From Panax quinquefolius (taxonomy: Eukaryota; Streptophyta; Magnoliopsida; Apiales; Araliaceae): a stretch of DNA of 64,000 nt. The stretch is taken from contig CM035162.1 in NCBI GenBank assembly GCA_020205615.1, positions 37,004,464 to 37,068,463 on the forward strand, in the 5' to 3' direction. The notes beneath the pieces were generated by a model. That model did not search any database. It had not been told where the DNA came from and saw only the letters and a list, made by a program, of their open reading frames with translations. Made by a program: the position numbers and the translations under genes. Below, piece after piece: positions 25,263-36,772 of this stretch (positions are counted from its first letter, which is position 1; each line of letters starts with the position of its first letter).

Positions 25263-25287
25263 TATAAATACGTCATATTATTAAACA
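25263..25287. repeat. Short perfect hairpin in Copia-B leader
   Basis: AAACATGC-GAA-GCATGTTT is an 8 bp perfect stem with a three-base loop, flanked by further AT-rich complementary sequence. It is about 140 bp from the stem-loop series. Confidence 0.6.
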
Positions 25288-26484
25288 TGCGAAGCATGTT
25301 TGCATAATATATAATATATATAATACTAGCATGCACATATAGAATACTATATTCTACCTTTGATTGATTATGGACTTTTATTCTAATTTCGTTCACTAGA
25401 GCCACCAAGTGAACCAAAAGGTCAAACCCTAGGGTGCAAAGAATAAACATTTAAATATAACTATTACATTTAAACCCTGCTCCATTACAAACGGGTCTTC
25501 AAGCGCCTCCTTGATCTTCGTCTTCTGTTCTTCAAAAAAAATTCTAACTAATCCTATTACATTAAACTATTTAATTTAAATAGAAACCTCGATCAAGCTA
25601 GTCAATGGGAAGTACATAGGAGAGAGATAGAATTTACATCAAGAAGAAAACCGTAAAAGACGAGGCACGCAGTAATCCCATTTAATAAAAACCCATTCAT
25701 TCAAACATCCAACTAAAATAAATCCAATCACATTGGTCAATTGTCCATAATCAATCCCATTTATTATCATACATATCATCATATGTATCAATAAATTAAA
25801 ATCATTCCATATATATATGAGTATCATTTAATGGGCAATTTTATGTTGCATGAAATCCAATTTCAAGATTAAAATAAACTCTTTTATTTTAATTATAAAA
25901 TTATTAAAATTAATATATATATATATATAACAATTATATATATATATATAATAAAAATCCTACTCTTTCATGAATGTTCGGGCCTGCTTTGCTACAGCTA
26001 CGAGCCCACATCAAAACCGGACTCAACATTGGAAATCTTGGACAATTAAGTATTTTATGTTTTAGACAAAATATATATTTACAATACTGCCACACGGATT
26101 CAACTTTTGACAAAAAATCCATGTTCGGTCCAGTCAAAAAAAAAACTAGGAACATTCATGAAAGAAATTTTGCAGAACATTCATGTTCGTTCCAGTCAAT
26201 AATATTTATATATATATATATAACAGCACCGGTCAATTAAAATTATTCCGTGGACCAGCAGGTTAATGCCACGTGGACGGTTGTTCCTTTGTAAATAAAA
26301 AATGATTGCCATGGACCTGCTTTCTATTCCTTTTCTTGCTGCGTCTTTTTTCGGCAATTAAAAAAAAATAATTCGAATTTTTGAAATAATAATTTTATAC
26401 AACAAATTATGCCCAATAAATAATTCTAAATTCATACCCATACATATATGGAATCAAAATAATTAATAATTAAAGATAAAGTTT

Positions 26485-26500
26485 GGCTCACGATACCAAT
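26485..26500 (-). other. Copia-B primer binding site
   Basis: The minus strand reads ATTGGTATCGTGAGCC directly inside the 5' LTR. It resembles the TGGTATCAGAGCC site for initiator tRNA-Met, with a small change in the middle. Confidence 0.7.
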
Positions 26501-28312
26501 CGTTAGGTTTTGTGAAAATCAAAGTAAAGCAATCAAATTCAAAAATTAATAAGTTTAAATAAAATCGATTTTAAAATTTTTCACAAACCAATTACCCTGG
26601 ATCATCCTTTACGATATTATTAATTAAACGAAGAATAAGAAATTATGAAATCATACCCTTGTAGAAACGAAGCTTCCTCAGTACGAAGTTCACCTCCTAC
26701 TTCTCCACGATCTCCTCAATCTCCGGTAGATTCCTTCCTTCGATCAATGTAAGCCACCCAAGTGTATGGCCTCTAGAGGTGATCCACCAAAGAAGAAGAA
26801 TTTTCAAGAAGAAGATATCGCTCAAACCCTAGTTTTTCCTATCTCTAATAAGAAAAGGAGGTGATTTTCAAACTCTTGGAATTACGATATTAGATATCTA
26901 ATATAAGACTCCTCTTATAAAGATATTATATAACCCTATTTTAATTAAAATAAGGTATTATTTATTTAATTAAACTCTTTAATTAAATGGGCCCCTAATC
27001 CTATTAGGATAATTAATTAAACTCCTTTAACTAATTTTTTCCTAATCCAATTAGGAATAAATGAGAGTACTTATATTAAATTAATTCTAAAACCTTTTAG
27101 AAATTAAAATAATAATAATTATAATAATATTAATAAGACTCTCTTATTAATTTATATTTAATATTTCTAAAATATTAAATAATAATATTAAGCTATTTAA
27201 TTTATTCTATCACCATAGATTAAATTAAATATACTTAACATATTATTACAATTATGCCATTAACTTCTTAAATAATTATTCTTCCTTTTTGGTGTGTGAC
27301 CCTTTAGGTTCTCCATATTAAACCTAACATGAATAAATCAATTGTAATAATTTAATCTCATTTAAATAAATAAATTAAACAAATAATTTATTTAAATAAA
27401 TAATATTTATTCTACAATAGGATAAGTTCTCCCAATGATCAAAACGACTTTCCAGATAATATAGATTTCAACATTAATCATAAAAGAACCTTTTGAGTAA
27501 ATAGTTACCAGATAATTCAATCCTTCCACCATACAACGTCCCAATTAAATATAAGACATGGAATTATCACAAGTCTTATTTTATTTAATTATATGTATTT
27601 CGATTCCTAAATGAATAACTCCTAATGAATGCAAATTAGAAACTACTTTCTAATTTCATTCCACCTCGCCAAGGATTCCCGGGTTGTCATTTATCGAATC
27701 ACATAGACATTTCTCCTTTTTACTAAGTGGTAGATTCTTTATCGATCATTCATTATCTTCATATATAACTTATTACACCCAAGCATACCTTTGATATACT
27801 CTAAGAGTCTTAAGGAATAAGTCAAAGTGTAATTCATTATATATAAGATACTATGATGATCTCAAGTCTAAGGATCATTTCAGACTACTATCACTACAGA
27901 ATTCCTATCGACAAGTGTAAGTAAAACTCCATTAGGTATTCCTTAATGAAGTCATGCTCAAAGTAGTGAACTTATTCTCTAATAAGCACCTACATACTTG
28001 CTTTTAGTGTTCCACATAAATGATCATGAGATCAATCATCCTCATCCAACGAAAGCAAACAACGACGTATCAATCTATCCGGATTCATTAATCCCCAATT
28101 TAGTAATCCATCGATTGGGGAACATTTTAGTTTTAAGTTTTCTAAGAATTTAGATCTCATTAGAATGATCTCATCATTATTCTAAAAGCATTGCTTAAAA
28201 CTACGGGTTTATCACATATTATTAAAACAAAGACCATGTAGATAATAAATGCCTTTAATAAAAATTGAATTCAAGATACGCTTATTTATTAATATAAATA
28301 AATAAATTGATC
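26501..28312 (-). repeat. Copia-B 5' LTR (element orientation)
   Basis: Matches 18808-20660 with scattered substitutions and small indels. A 20-odd base insertion occurs near 28263-28283. The last 50-70 bases of the LTR cannot be aligned, so the outer end is lost or diverged next to the SDR array. Confidence 0.85.
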
Positions 28313-28374
28313 ACTTACCCTATAAAGAAATATGTTGCATTTATCACTTTAAAGAGCTTTATATTATTGAAGCA

Positions 28375-28957
28375 ATGGCAGAAATCATTACTTTGAGTCA
28401 AGGTAATTTTATATTGAGTTTCATACTTAAAATGGATATTCACCGGACAAACACAAGTGTAACCTCTATTTTTTGGTAGCTAAAGGTGACTGATGAAGAT
28501 GCCCATTTGTTGAAAGGAATTTTGGAGCAGAGCTATGAAATGGCTACCTTGTATCAGAACAAATTATTATTATTTGGAGAGCTAAAGGTAATATTAATAA
28601 AACTCCGTGCTCAATCCGAATAAACACAAAGCTAAATTCTTCCTTTTACAATTTCAGTGGATCCACAATGAAAAGGTCAAAGCCGAGCTGCAAATGTAGA
28701 AAGCTTAACAGAAGAGAGAATCGACGAGATTTTGCAGTGGTTTCTGAGGGATTTTAAGGAGGATAAGTTGAAGGTTAACGGTTGGCCTACGACGGTATCT
28801 GCCATATAAAATGACGAAAGTTTACAATCAATGCCTATACAAGATTGCTAGCCAAACAATTCCCCCAGTATGCTAGTCAATTGTGTTCATCCTGATATGT
28901 ACAAACAGACAATATGACCCTGAGGAAAAATGGTGGCTTTGTTGCCCAAGTTTTTAA
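28375..28957 (+). pseudogene. SDR unit 0, decayed short-chain dehydrogenase copy
   Basis: Remnant of the same SDR as unit A. Exon 1 is at 28375-28402 (MAEIITLSQ, then a GT donor). About 80 bases later the sequence jumps to the end of the last large intron and exon 3 (from about 28481, '[20 protein letters not shown]'). Exon 3 has lost the part coding for the NYYG to NVSS region. Exon 4 begins at 28658 and is broken by indels and a deletion before the stop; its YxxxK region is damaged. Exon 2 with the cofactor-binding glycine motif is absent. The 3' flank (28958-29310) also matches the 3' flank of unit A with several deletions. A clear pseudogene. Confidence 0.85.
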
Positions 28958-29359
28958 TACATGCATCAAATTAATGAAAGTTCCATTAATTGTATTTATC
29001 GTAAAAGATCAAAATTGACAGCTGCAATTAAGGGTCAAAGGGCCGGTGATACTTTACATATTGCTGAACATTCAGGATCCTTCCGCTAATTTATTTGAAA
29101 GTACAAAAAACAGGCCCCTCATTCCAAGAACATGCCCAATTAACTTTTGGGTAGCTTTACAATCTCTATAAGTAAAGCAAATCCTCGCTTCCAAATTGCA
29201 TAATTGTAGCCTTTAAGTTTAATCAAAACGACAAGAAAATCACAAAAATTATATTAGCGAACTGTACACTCTTTAGTGAATTTTTCATTTATCGGAGAAA
29301 GAATTCACTAGTTGTTGCAGGTTCGTAATTGCAACCTTTTAAGGTATTTTATTGAAGCA

Positions 29360-31691
29360 ATGGCAGAAACCATTTCTTTGAATGAAAAAAAGGTAATTTT
29401 ATTGTTTTAGTTTCATCTTAATTAAGTATTATATAAAATGAATTAAAAAGGGCATATGAAATTCTCATATTACTTGTGATTTAAACTTGGCTTCAGGTGT
29501 GCTCTTGTGACTGGGGGGAAAAAAGGGATTGGCCTTGAGATATGCCGCAAGTTAGCCTCTAATGGAATTAGTGTCATTTTAACTGCTAGAAATGAGAAAA
29601 ATGGTTTAGAAGCTGTTGAAATGCTTAAAGATTCTGGCCTCTCAGATGTGGTTTTCCATCAACTAGATGTAAAAGATCCTGCAATTACAAATTTGTGGAA
29701 ACCAACTTCAAAAACTTGATATTCTCTGGTAAGAAAACTTAATAATATTCCTTACGTTCCAAAATTTGATGTACAATTTCGATTTTTCTTTTATATACGT
29801 TCTAAAATTAAAAAGACATTTCTATTTTTGAAATATAAATGATATGAAATTCTTATCATATCATTACTTTTATTAGTTGATAACCCGTGCAATGCATTTT
29901 AGTTTAAACAATAGTTTGTTTAATTTATTAACACTCGTGCCGTCCTCATAATTGATTACAAAACACTATCAAATCGAACACAACACATTTTACATCCTGA
30001 AATTTAAACACCACATAAAAATACAAATGAATTTGAGCTTTGTTCCTCAAACTACAGTTCTAACTACACGTCCCTCTCTTTATCTTTTATGGGTTTTACA
30101 AATAGATTAGTGCGGAGTCTTTATCTTTTATGAGTTTTACAAATAGATTAGTGTGGGGTTATAAAATATATAAATGCAAATTTACAAAAATTCCCATAGT
30201 TTTATTAGGAGGATTTGCATACCCTTGGATATCTGTAACATAAAAATAAAAAATTTATATGTTTTTCACATAAAATTCAATAAATTCAAACAGAATGCAC
30301 TACATATATATCCGATCAAACAACACATTTCCAATCCCATGTCTACATAATAGATTTGTAGCTTTAGAAACATAATTCCACTTTACACAACAAAATTACA
30401 TAAATTTAATACAGAGAAACTCAAACACCGACCTTGACTATATGAATCAAGTAATTAGCATTTGGCAGCTAAGAAAGGATAAGACTGACAAGCGGTGAAT
30501 TGGTCACCAGATCTCATGCGATCCCGACCACCGAAATTCAATTAAAATTCAAACTCAGGATGAAAATTGGAGATTGAACATTTAATCAATTTTGCTTTTT
30601 CAAATGCAAAGAATCTTCAGAGAGAGGATAGAGAAAGTTATAGTAGTCGGTCTGATGTCTATTTGCTTTAAAATTACAACTCTTGTTGTTGTTCAAGAAG
30701 AAAGAATTAACTTTATAGTCCCAAAACGTTCGAGATGGAATTTATTGAGGGGGAGATGAAGAGATACAATCGTGGCTGAAGAAGGTGGAAAGAGAAGGTA
30801 GTGAGGAAGATAGAGAGGGAGAGGAAGACCGGAATAATGAGAAATCTGAAGAAAAAAAACCGTCGATTTGTCGATTCGTCAAATTTATTGAGTTAACTCT
30901 GTTAATTGGAAGCTAGATTTGAACGTGATTGATTGATTTGAAATGAGTTAACTCTGTTATCAAATTGATTGATTGATTGGGTGTATTTGGAAGCCAAATT
31001 GATTAATTGATTTGAAATTTGGAAGACAGATTGATTAATTGATTTGAAATTGATTGAGTTAAGGATAAATTGATTAATTGATTTGAAATTTGGAAGCCAG
31101 GTTGATTAATTGATTTGAAATTGATTGAGTTAAGGATAGACAATTGATTAATTGATTTGAAATTTGGAAGCCAGATTGATTAATTGATTTGAAATTGATT
31201 GAGTTAAGGATAAATTGATTAATTGATTTGAAATTGATTGAGTTAAGGATAAATTGATTTGAAATTTGGAAGCCAGATTGATTAATTGATTTGAAATTGA
31301 TTGAGTTAAGGATAGCCAAATTGATTAATTGATTTGAAATTGGTTGAGTTAAGGATAAATTAATTTGAAAATTGAAAGCCAGATTGATTAATTGATTGAG
31401 TTAAGGATAGGCTGTGCTGTATTTATATATATATAAATTGATTCTTTATTAATTGTATATTATCATGCTAGTATGCCACCACTACGATAATTTAGCTAAT
31501 ATTAGGGATAATTTTTTTTGAGTAAAATAAAGTGACACTCCCTCTAGATAATTATAATAACACTCATCTCTCATTTAATTTTTAAGAATGCTAAGACTCT
31601 CGCAAGTTTCCCCTCGCAAGTTTTTAGGGTTGACTAAATAAAAGAAATTATATATTTACCTTGTACGTTATCAAAATTTAATTCTTGAATA

Positions 31692-31747
<56 letters not shown>

Positions 31748-33821
31748 AATTATCTTTTTTAATACAATACATTTTAATTATAGTTTTATTTGTAATTAAG
31801 ACTATCTAATTCAAATAATTTAATTTAATTAACACATATTTTTGGATAAGTGATACAAATATTAAGAATTTTAAATTAAATTATTAATTGTTTTCTAATT
31901 AAAGTGATTGAGTATGTTGATAGTTTAGATTTTAGTATTTAACAACAAAAATTAATATTTGAATTCTTAGTTGCATATTATGATTTTATATGTTAAATTC
32001 TCTTGAGTATATATCGAAAATTGGGATGTTTATGATTTTAATTACATTTTTAGTTTACGATTGGTGTTGTTTTTATGCAATATTGAATAAAAAAAATATA
32101 ATAATATTTATTACTACCTCTATCTTATTAAAAGAATTTTTTTAATGTATTTTTTTCTTTTTTAAGTAATAAAATTTATCATTTTATTGTAAATAATTAT
32201 GCTCAAATGTGACTTATGTCTAGTTTAATATTTGAGAAAATAATTAATATAATTTCTAATACTTTTTTATATGAATAATAAGATTCGTTATGTAATAAAA
32301 CGTTTATTTTACGTAAATTTTAATATTTGGAAAAATAATTATAATTTTTTTTGCATTAATTTGTACTTTTATGCTTATTAAAATTTTACTTTTTATTAAA
32401 AAATATTTTGAAATGTATATTACGTAAATTTTAATCTTTAAGAACTTTAATTAGCATAAAGTGTATGACTTTATTTTCTTGATAAAATAAATATTAATTA
32501 TTTTTTGACATTTATGTTATTTATTACACAAATTCATAATTTAATTAATTAGATCAAGTTAAGTAAAAATTATAACATACAAATTTATATTTAGTGGATA
32601 TATTAAACATTATAACTTGAAGGGTATATTAGACATTATATTAAAAATATTTTTGAATATTAGTTGGTCAACCATACTAGGGGTAGTGAATGTCACATAT
32701 TATATATGTAGAGAGTCTTGTTATTCTTAAAAAAACAGAAGTGGTGAGTGTTATAATTATATTCTACATGGGGTGTTAGGTATTTTACTCTCTTTTTTTA
32801 ATAAAAAGGTGTTTTCCGTACTTGTGACCAGACTATGTCTCCCCTCTCCGAACAAGACTTTTAACAAACATGATACACTTGCGGTCCGTGACTCCTATAC
32901 TTAATGTCAATGGGAGTCAAACTCAAGACCTCTTGATTTATGGTTGATCTCAAATTCTCCTTAAAAGTTATTATTAATTGCATGACTTTTTTTTTGTTCA
33001 CTTTCTTAAAATAAAAAAAAAATAGAAAATGAAAGAGCTTAGAAAAAAATGAACTCCCATACATTTGTCCTTGAGAAAAAAATCATCCTATGTTAAACAG
33101 ATGATCGGCATAAGATTACTGTGGAAGATATAGAATCTCACTGGACAAACACAAGTGTAACCTCTATATTTGTGTCTACCAGCTGAAGGTGACTGATGAA
33201 GATGCCCATTTGTTGAAAGGAATTGTGGAGCAGAGCTATGAAATGGCTGAACCTTGTATCAGAACAAATTATTATGGAACAAAAGCCGTGACTGAAGAAC
33301 TACTTCCACTCCTCCAACTTTCCAATTCAGCAAGAATAGTGAATGTCTCATCCAAATTTGGAGAGCAAAAGGTAACTCAATTAATAAGAATCCGTGCTCA
33401 ATCCGAATAAACACAAAGCTAAATTCTTCCTTTACAATTTCAGTGGATCCACAATGAAAGGGTCAAAGCCGAGCTGCAAAATGTAGAAAGCTTAACAGAA
33501 GAGAGAATCGAAGAGATTTTGCAGTTGTTTCTGAGGGATTTTAAGGAGGATAAGTTGAAGGTTAACGGTTGGCCTACGACGCTATCTGCATATAAATTGT
33601 CGAAAGCTACGATCAATGCCTATACAAGATTGCTAGCCAAAAAATTCCCCAGTATGCTAGTCAATTGTGTTCATCCTGGACAAGTACAAACAGACATTTC
33701 ATGTAACACAGGACTCTTGACCCCTGAGGAAGGTGCTAGAGCTCCGGTAATGGTAGCTTTGTTGCCTGATGGTGGTCCTTCTGGCCTCTACTTTTATGAG
33801 ATGCAAGCATCCAGTTTTTAA
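29360..33821 (+). CDS. SDR unit A, salutaridine reductase / neomenthol dehydrogenase-like
   Basis: An NADPH-dependent short-chain dehydrogenase/reductase of the plant carbonyl-reductase-like group, cytosolic by family. Exons: 29360-29392 ([11 protein letters not shown]), 29497-29728 (TGGKKGIG cofactor motif, then '[33 protein letters not shown]'), 33183-33371 ('[20 protein letters not shown]', '[12 protein letters not shown]') and 33444-33821 (125 aa with catalytic Tyr50 and Lys54 in AYKLSKA, and '[14 protein letters not shown]'). All junctions are GT-AG. Problems: exon 1 ends out of phase with exon 2 by one base (a run of seven A); exon 2 lacks one base (TTGTGG) and a second in its A run; the usual TGGNKG is TGGKKG; and no exon for the NNAG motif was found in the 3.45 kb intron. 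AATAAA follows at 33843. Substrate unknown. It may be a pseudogene or suffer base errors. Confidence 0.75.
30991..31410. repeat. Intronic minisatellite, unit A
   Basis: Tandem array built of two alternating modules: TTGATTAATTGATTTGAAAT followed by either TTGGAAGCCAGA or TGATTGAGTTAAGGATAAA. The copy at 47271-47690 has the same module order with few changes. Long open frames read from it are by-products of the repeat. Confidence 0.85.
31690..31745. repeat. (AT)n(GT)n microsatellite, unit A
   Basis: A compound dinucleotide run, clearly longer than its counterpart in unit B (47971-48004). Confidence 0.9.
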
Positions 33822-34055
33822 TACATGCATCAATATTAAAGGAATAAACCACACATTAAGAAGGTATCCAACTTCTTTGATGTACTTTATGAAATATTTA
33901 TTGTCTTGTAATCTTTTGTAAGAACTTGTAACATTTGAAAGTTCCATTAATTGTATTGAATAAACTATATGGATTCCCTTGCAACTGTAAGAAAAAATCG
34001 TAAAAGATCCAAATCATTGACAGCTGCAATTAAGGGTCCATTTCTATGTTCCACA

Positions 34056-34590
34056 TGTTGGTGTTAGATTACAACACAACAAAAAAAATAATAGCAAAGA
34101 GAAATTAAAACAAAAATAATCACATTGACACAAAATTTATGTGGTTCACCCAACTATTAGGGCCGGTGATAGATTATTCTCACTTTCTTTACATGATTGC
34201 TGAACATTCAGGATCCCTTCCGCTAATTTACTTGAAAGTACAAAACTACCCCTCAACAGGCCCTCATCTCCAAGAACATGCCCAATTAACTTTTGGGTAG
34301 CTTTACAATCTCTCTATAAGTAAAGCAAATCCTCGCTTCCAAATTGCATAATTGTAGCCTTAAGTTTAATCATGCAACCTGCTGTCCAATTCTCCATTTA
34401 ATTTGCACAAGAAAATCACAAAAATAACCAAGCTCTTGATACCACTGTTGAGAAAAGTGCACCTAAAATAATCTCAATCCCAGGAATTATTTTTCCCTAT
34501 TTATACAATTAGATAGGAAATCAAGAAACCCAATTACAAGAACGAAAATAACAAATTACCATTCACAAGCAAAACACAATATTTAACAAA
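34056..34590 (-). mobile_element. Possible copia-like LTR remnant
   Basis: Downstream of unit A, the minus strand of 34056-34165 looks like the end of a copia LTR (ends CTAACACCAACA, preceded by a GTTGGGTGAACCACATAAATT-type stretch). 34430-34453 reads CTCTTGATACCAC-TGTTGAG, a primer-site-like TGGTATCAAGAG next to an LTR-like TG. Unit 0 has only parts of it. No coding region remains. Confidence 0.35.
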
Positions 34591-35035
34591 CCCAACTGTA
34601 CACTCCTTAGTGAATTTTTCATTTATCGAATAGATTTTTCATTTAATTTTTTTGAGTATTTAGTATTTAGTATTTAGTATATTTTCGCCATCAATGATGT
34701 AAACTCTTGACTTGAGTACTCTAAAATACATTAATGTGAAGCGAATGAGAGCCACTTAAAGTAGGATAAGAAAATGTATATATACTTAACAACTCCGATC
34801 TAAAACCAAGAACAGAAAAGTCATACGTACCCCTATTAATTTGCAGAAGATCCTCTGTCCTCATTTTCTATGTCTCCTTTGTGTCTCCCACTTAAATTTT
34901 GACACCTGACTTTTTACTTAACACCAATTAACTCTAAAATTAAATAAGAGGTCAAGTATCAAAATTTAAGTAGGAGACACAAGGCACAAGGAGGTATGAA
35001 ATATGGGGACAAAGAATTTGCTCTCATATTAATTA

Positions 35036-35318
35036 CTCCCTCCGTTCCTTAATATAGGTCGTTTTAGGGTTATGCACAAGTATTAAGGTAATGATTGTAT
35101 AGCATTAAATATAATATCAATTGTCTATATTGTTCTTGTATTGGAATAAGAGATTGTTATTTATTGGATAGAAAATAATGAGAGAACCAAAGTTATATTT
35201 AATACTTGAGGTAATATTGAAAACTAAGCAATTAATGCTTACTTGAAATTCTCAAACGACTTATATAAAGGAACAAAAACAATTCTCTAAAACGACTTAT
35301 ATTAAGGAACGGAGGGAG
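35036..35318. mobile_element. Stowaway-type MITE
   Basis: A 283 bp element with terminal inverted repeats CTCCCTCCGTTCCTTAATAT at the left and the complement ATATTAAGGAACGGAGGGAG-type end at the right (only a base or two differ), flanked by a TA duplication (35034-35035 and 35319-35320). Such MITEs are mobilised by Tc1/mariner transposases. No coding region. It stands immediately upstream of the point where unit B homology begins. Confidence 0.92.
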
Positions 35319-35377
35319 TAATTCACAAGTTGTTGCAGGTTCGTAATTGCAACCTTTTAAGGTATTTTATTGAAGCA

Positions 35378-35747
35378 ATGGCAGAAACCATTTCTTTGAA
35401 TGAAAAAAAGGTAATTTTATTGTTTTAGTTTCATCTTAATTAAGTATTATATAAAATGAATTAAAAAGGGCATATGAAATTCTCATATTACTTGTGATTT
35501 AAACTTGGCTTCAGGTGTGCTCTTGTGACTGGGGGGAACAAAGGGATTGGCCTTGAGATATGCCGCAAGTTAGCCTCTAATGGAATTAGTGTCATTTTAA
35601 CTGCTAGAAATGAGAAAAATGGTTTAGAAGCTGTTGAAATGCTTAAAGATTCTGGCCTCTCAGATGTGGTTTTCCATCAACTAGATGTAAAAGATCCTGC
35701 AATTACAAATTTGTGGAAACCAACTTCAAAAAACTTGATATTCTCTG
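35378..35747 (+). pseudogene. SDR unit B, exons 1-2 only
   Basis: A near-identical copy of the first two exons of unit A: exon 1 at 35378-35410 and exon 2 at 35515-35747. The cofactor motif is intact here (TGGNKGIG) and the A run near the end of exon 2 has one base more than in unit A. It shares with unit A the out-of-phase exon 1 end (seven A) and the TTGTGG base loss. The matching intron continues to 36772, is interrupted by Gypsy-C, resumes at 47035 and ends at about 49308 without exons 3-4. The unit cannot make a full SDR. Confidence 0.82.
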
Positions 35748-36772
35748 GTAAGAAAACTTAATAATATTCCTTACGTTCCAAAATTTGATGTACAATTTCG
35801 ATTTTTCTTTTATATACGTTCTAAAATTAAAAAGACATTTCTATTTTTGAAATATAAAATGATATGAAATTCTTATCATATCATTACTTTTATTAGTTGA
35901 TAACCAAATGCAATGCATTTTATTAGTTTTAAACAATAGTTTGTTTAATTTATTAACACGGTCGTCCTCATAATTGATTACAAAACACTATCAAACCGAA
36001 CACAACACATTTTACATCCTGAAATTTAAACACTACATAAAAATACAAATGAATTTGAGCTTTGTTCCTCAAACTACAGTTCTAACTACACGTCCCCCTC
36101 TTTATCTTTTATGGGTTTTACAAATAGATTAGTATGGGGTCTTTATCTTTTATGAGTTTTACAAATAGATTAGTGTGGGGTTATAAAATATATAAATGCA
36201 AATTTACAAAAATTCCCATAGTTTTATTAGGAGGATTTGCATACCCTTGGATATCTTTAACATAAAAATAAAAAATTTATATGTTTTTCACATAAAATTC
36301 AATAAATTCAGCGTAAATGCACTACATATCTTTGATCAAACAACACATTTCCAATCCCATGTCTACATAATAGATTTGTAGCTTTAGAAACATAATTCCA
36401 CTTTACACAACAAAATTACATAAATTTAATACAGAGAAACTCAAACAATCAAGCCTTGACTATATGAATCAAGTAATTAGCATTTGGCAAACTAAGAAAG
36501 GATAAGACTCTACGGTTAATTTGTCACCAGATCTCAGACGGTCCCAAATAATTAAATTAAATTAAAATTCAAACTCCGATGAAAATTGGAGATTGAACAC
36601 TTAATCAATGTTTTTCAAATGCAAAGAATCTTCGGAGAGAGGATAGAGAAAGTTATAGTAGTCGATTCGATGTCTATTTGCTTTAAAATTACAACTCTTG
36701 TTGTTGTTCAAGAAGAAAGAATTAACTTTATAGTCCCAAAACGCTCGAGATGGGATTTATTGAGGGGAGATG

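Larger units (their letters stand above)
24626..26484 (-). other. Copia-B untranslated leader
   Basis: About 1.86 kb between the PBS and gag has no coding region on either strand. It is AT-rich and contains the stem-loop cluster at 24801-25280, (AT)n runs at 25253-25264, 25913-25950 and 26209-26222, and a 16 bp perfect inverted repeat, TCTTTCATGAATGTTC at 25964-25979 and its complement at 26150-26165. Confidence 0.65.
18808..28312 (-). mobile_element. Copia-B, LTR retrotransposon with 1.8 kb LTRs
   Basis: Two direct repeats (18808-20660 and 26501 to about 28312) bracket a 5.8 kb minus-strand internal region with copia domain order: gag with CCHC, protease, integrase, RT, RNase H. The PBS and PPT stand where expected. 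The right LTR loses homology to the left one in its last tens of bases before the SDR array, so its outer edge is damaged and no target duplication can be shown. About 1.86 kb of untranslated leader separates the PBS from gag. All coding frames carry indels. Confidence 0.88.
29729..33182 (+). other. Long intron of SDR unit A
   Basis: A 3.45 kb AT-rich interval between exons 2 and 3. It contains the TTGATTAATTGATTTGAAAT minisatellite (30991-31410), an (AT)n(GT)n run (31690-31745) and otherwise no coding region or recognisable element. From about 29729 to 33047 it is almost identical to unit B, apart from the Gypsy-C insertion there. Confidence 0.6.

Noticed and set aside
29880..29950. Helitron or MITE end suggested by GATAACCCGTGCAATGCAT
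   Set aside because: Unit B reads GATAACCAAATGCAATGC at the same place, and no paired end, terminal hairpin or inserted segment was found.
31074..31319. 81-residue open frame repeated in both SDR introns (also 47354-47599)
   Set aside because: It is a reading of the TTGATTAATTGATTTGAAAT minisatellite; identical peptide repeats follow from the DNA repeat and there is no coding signal.
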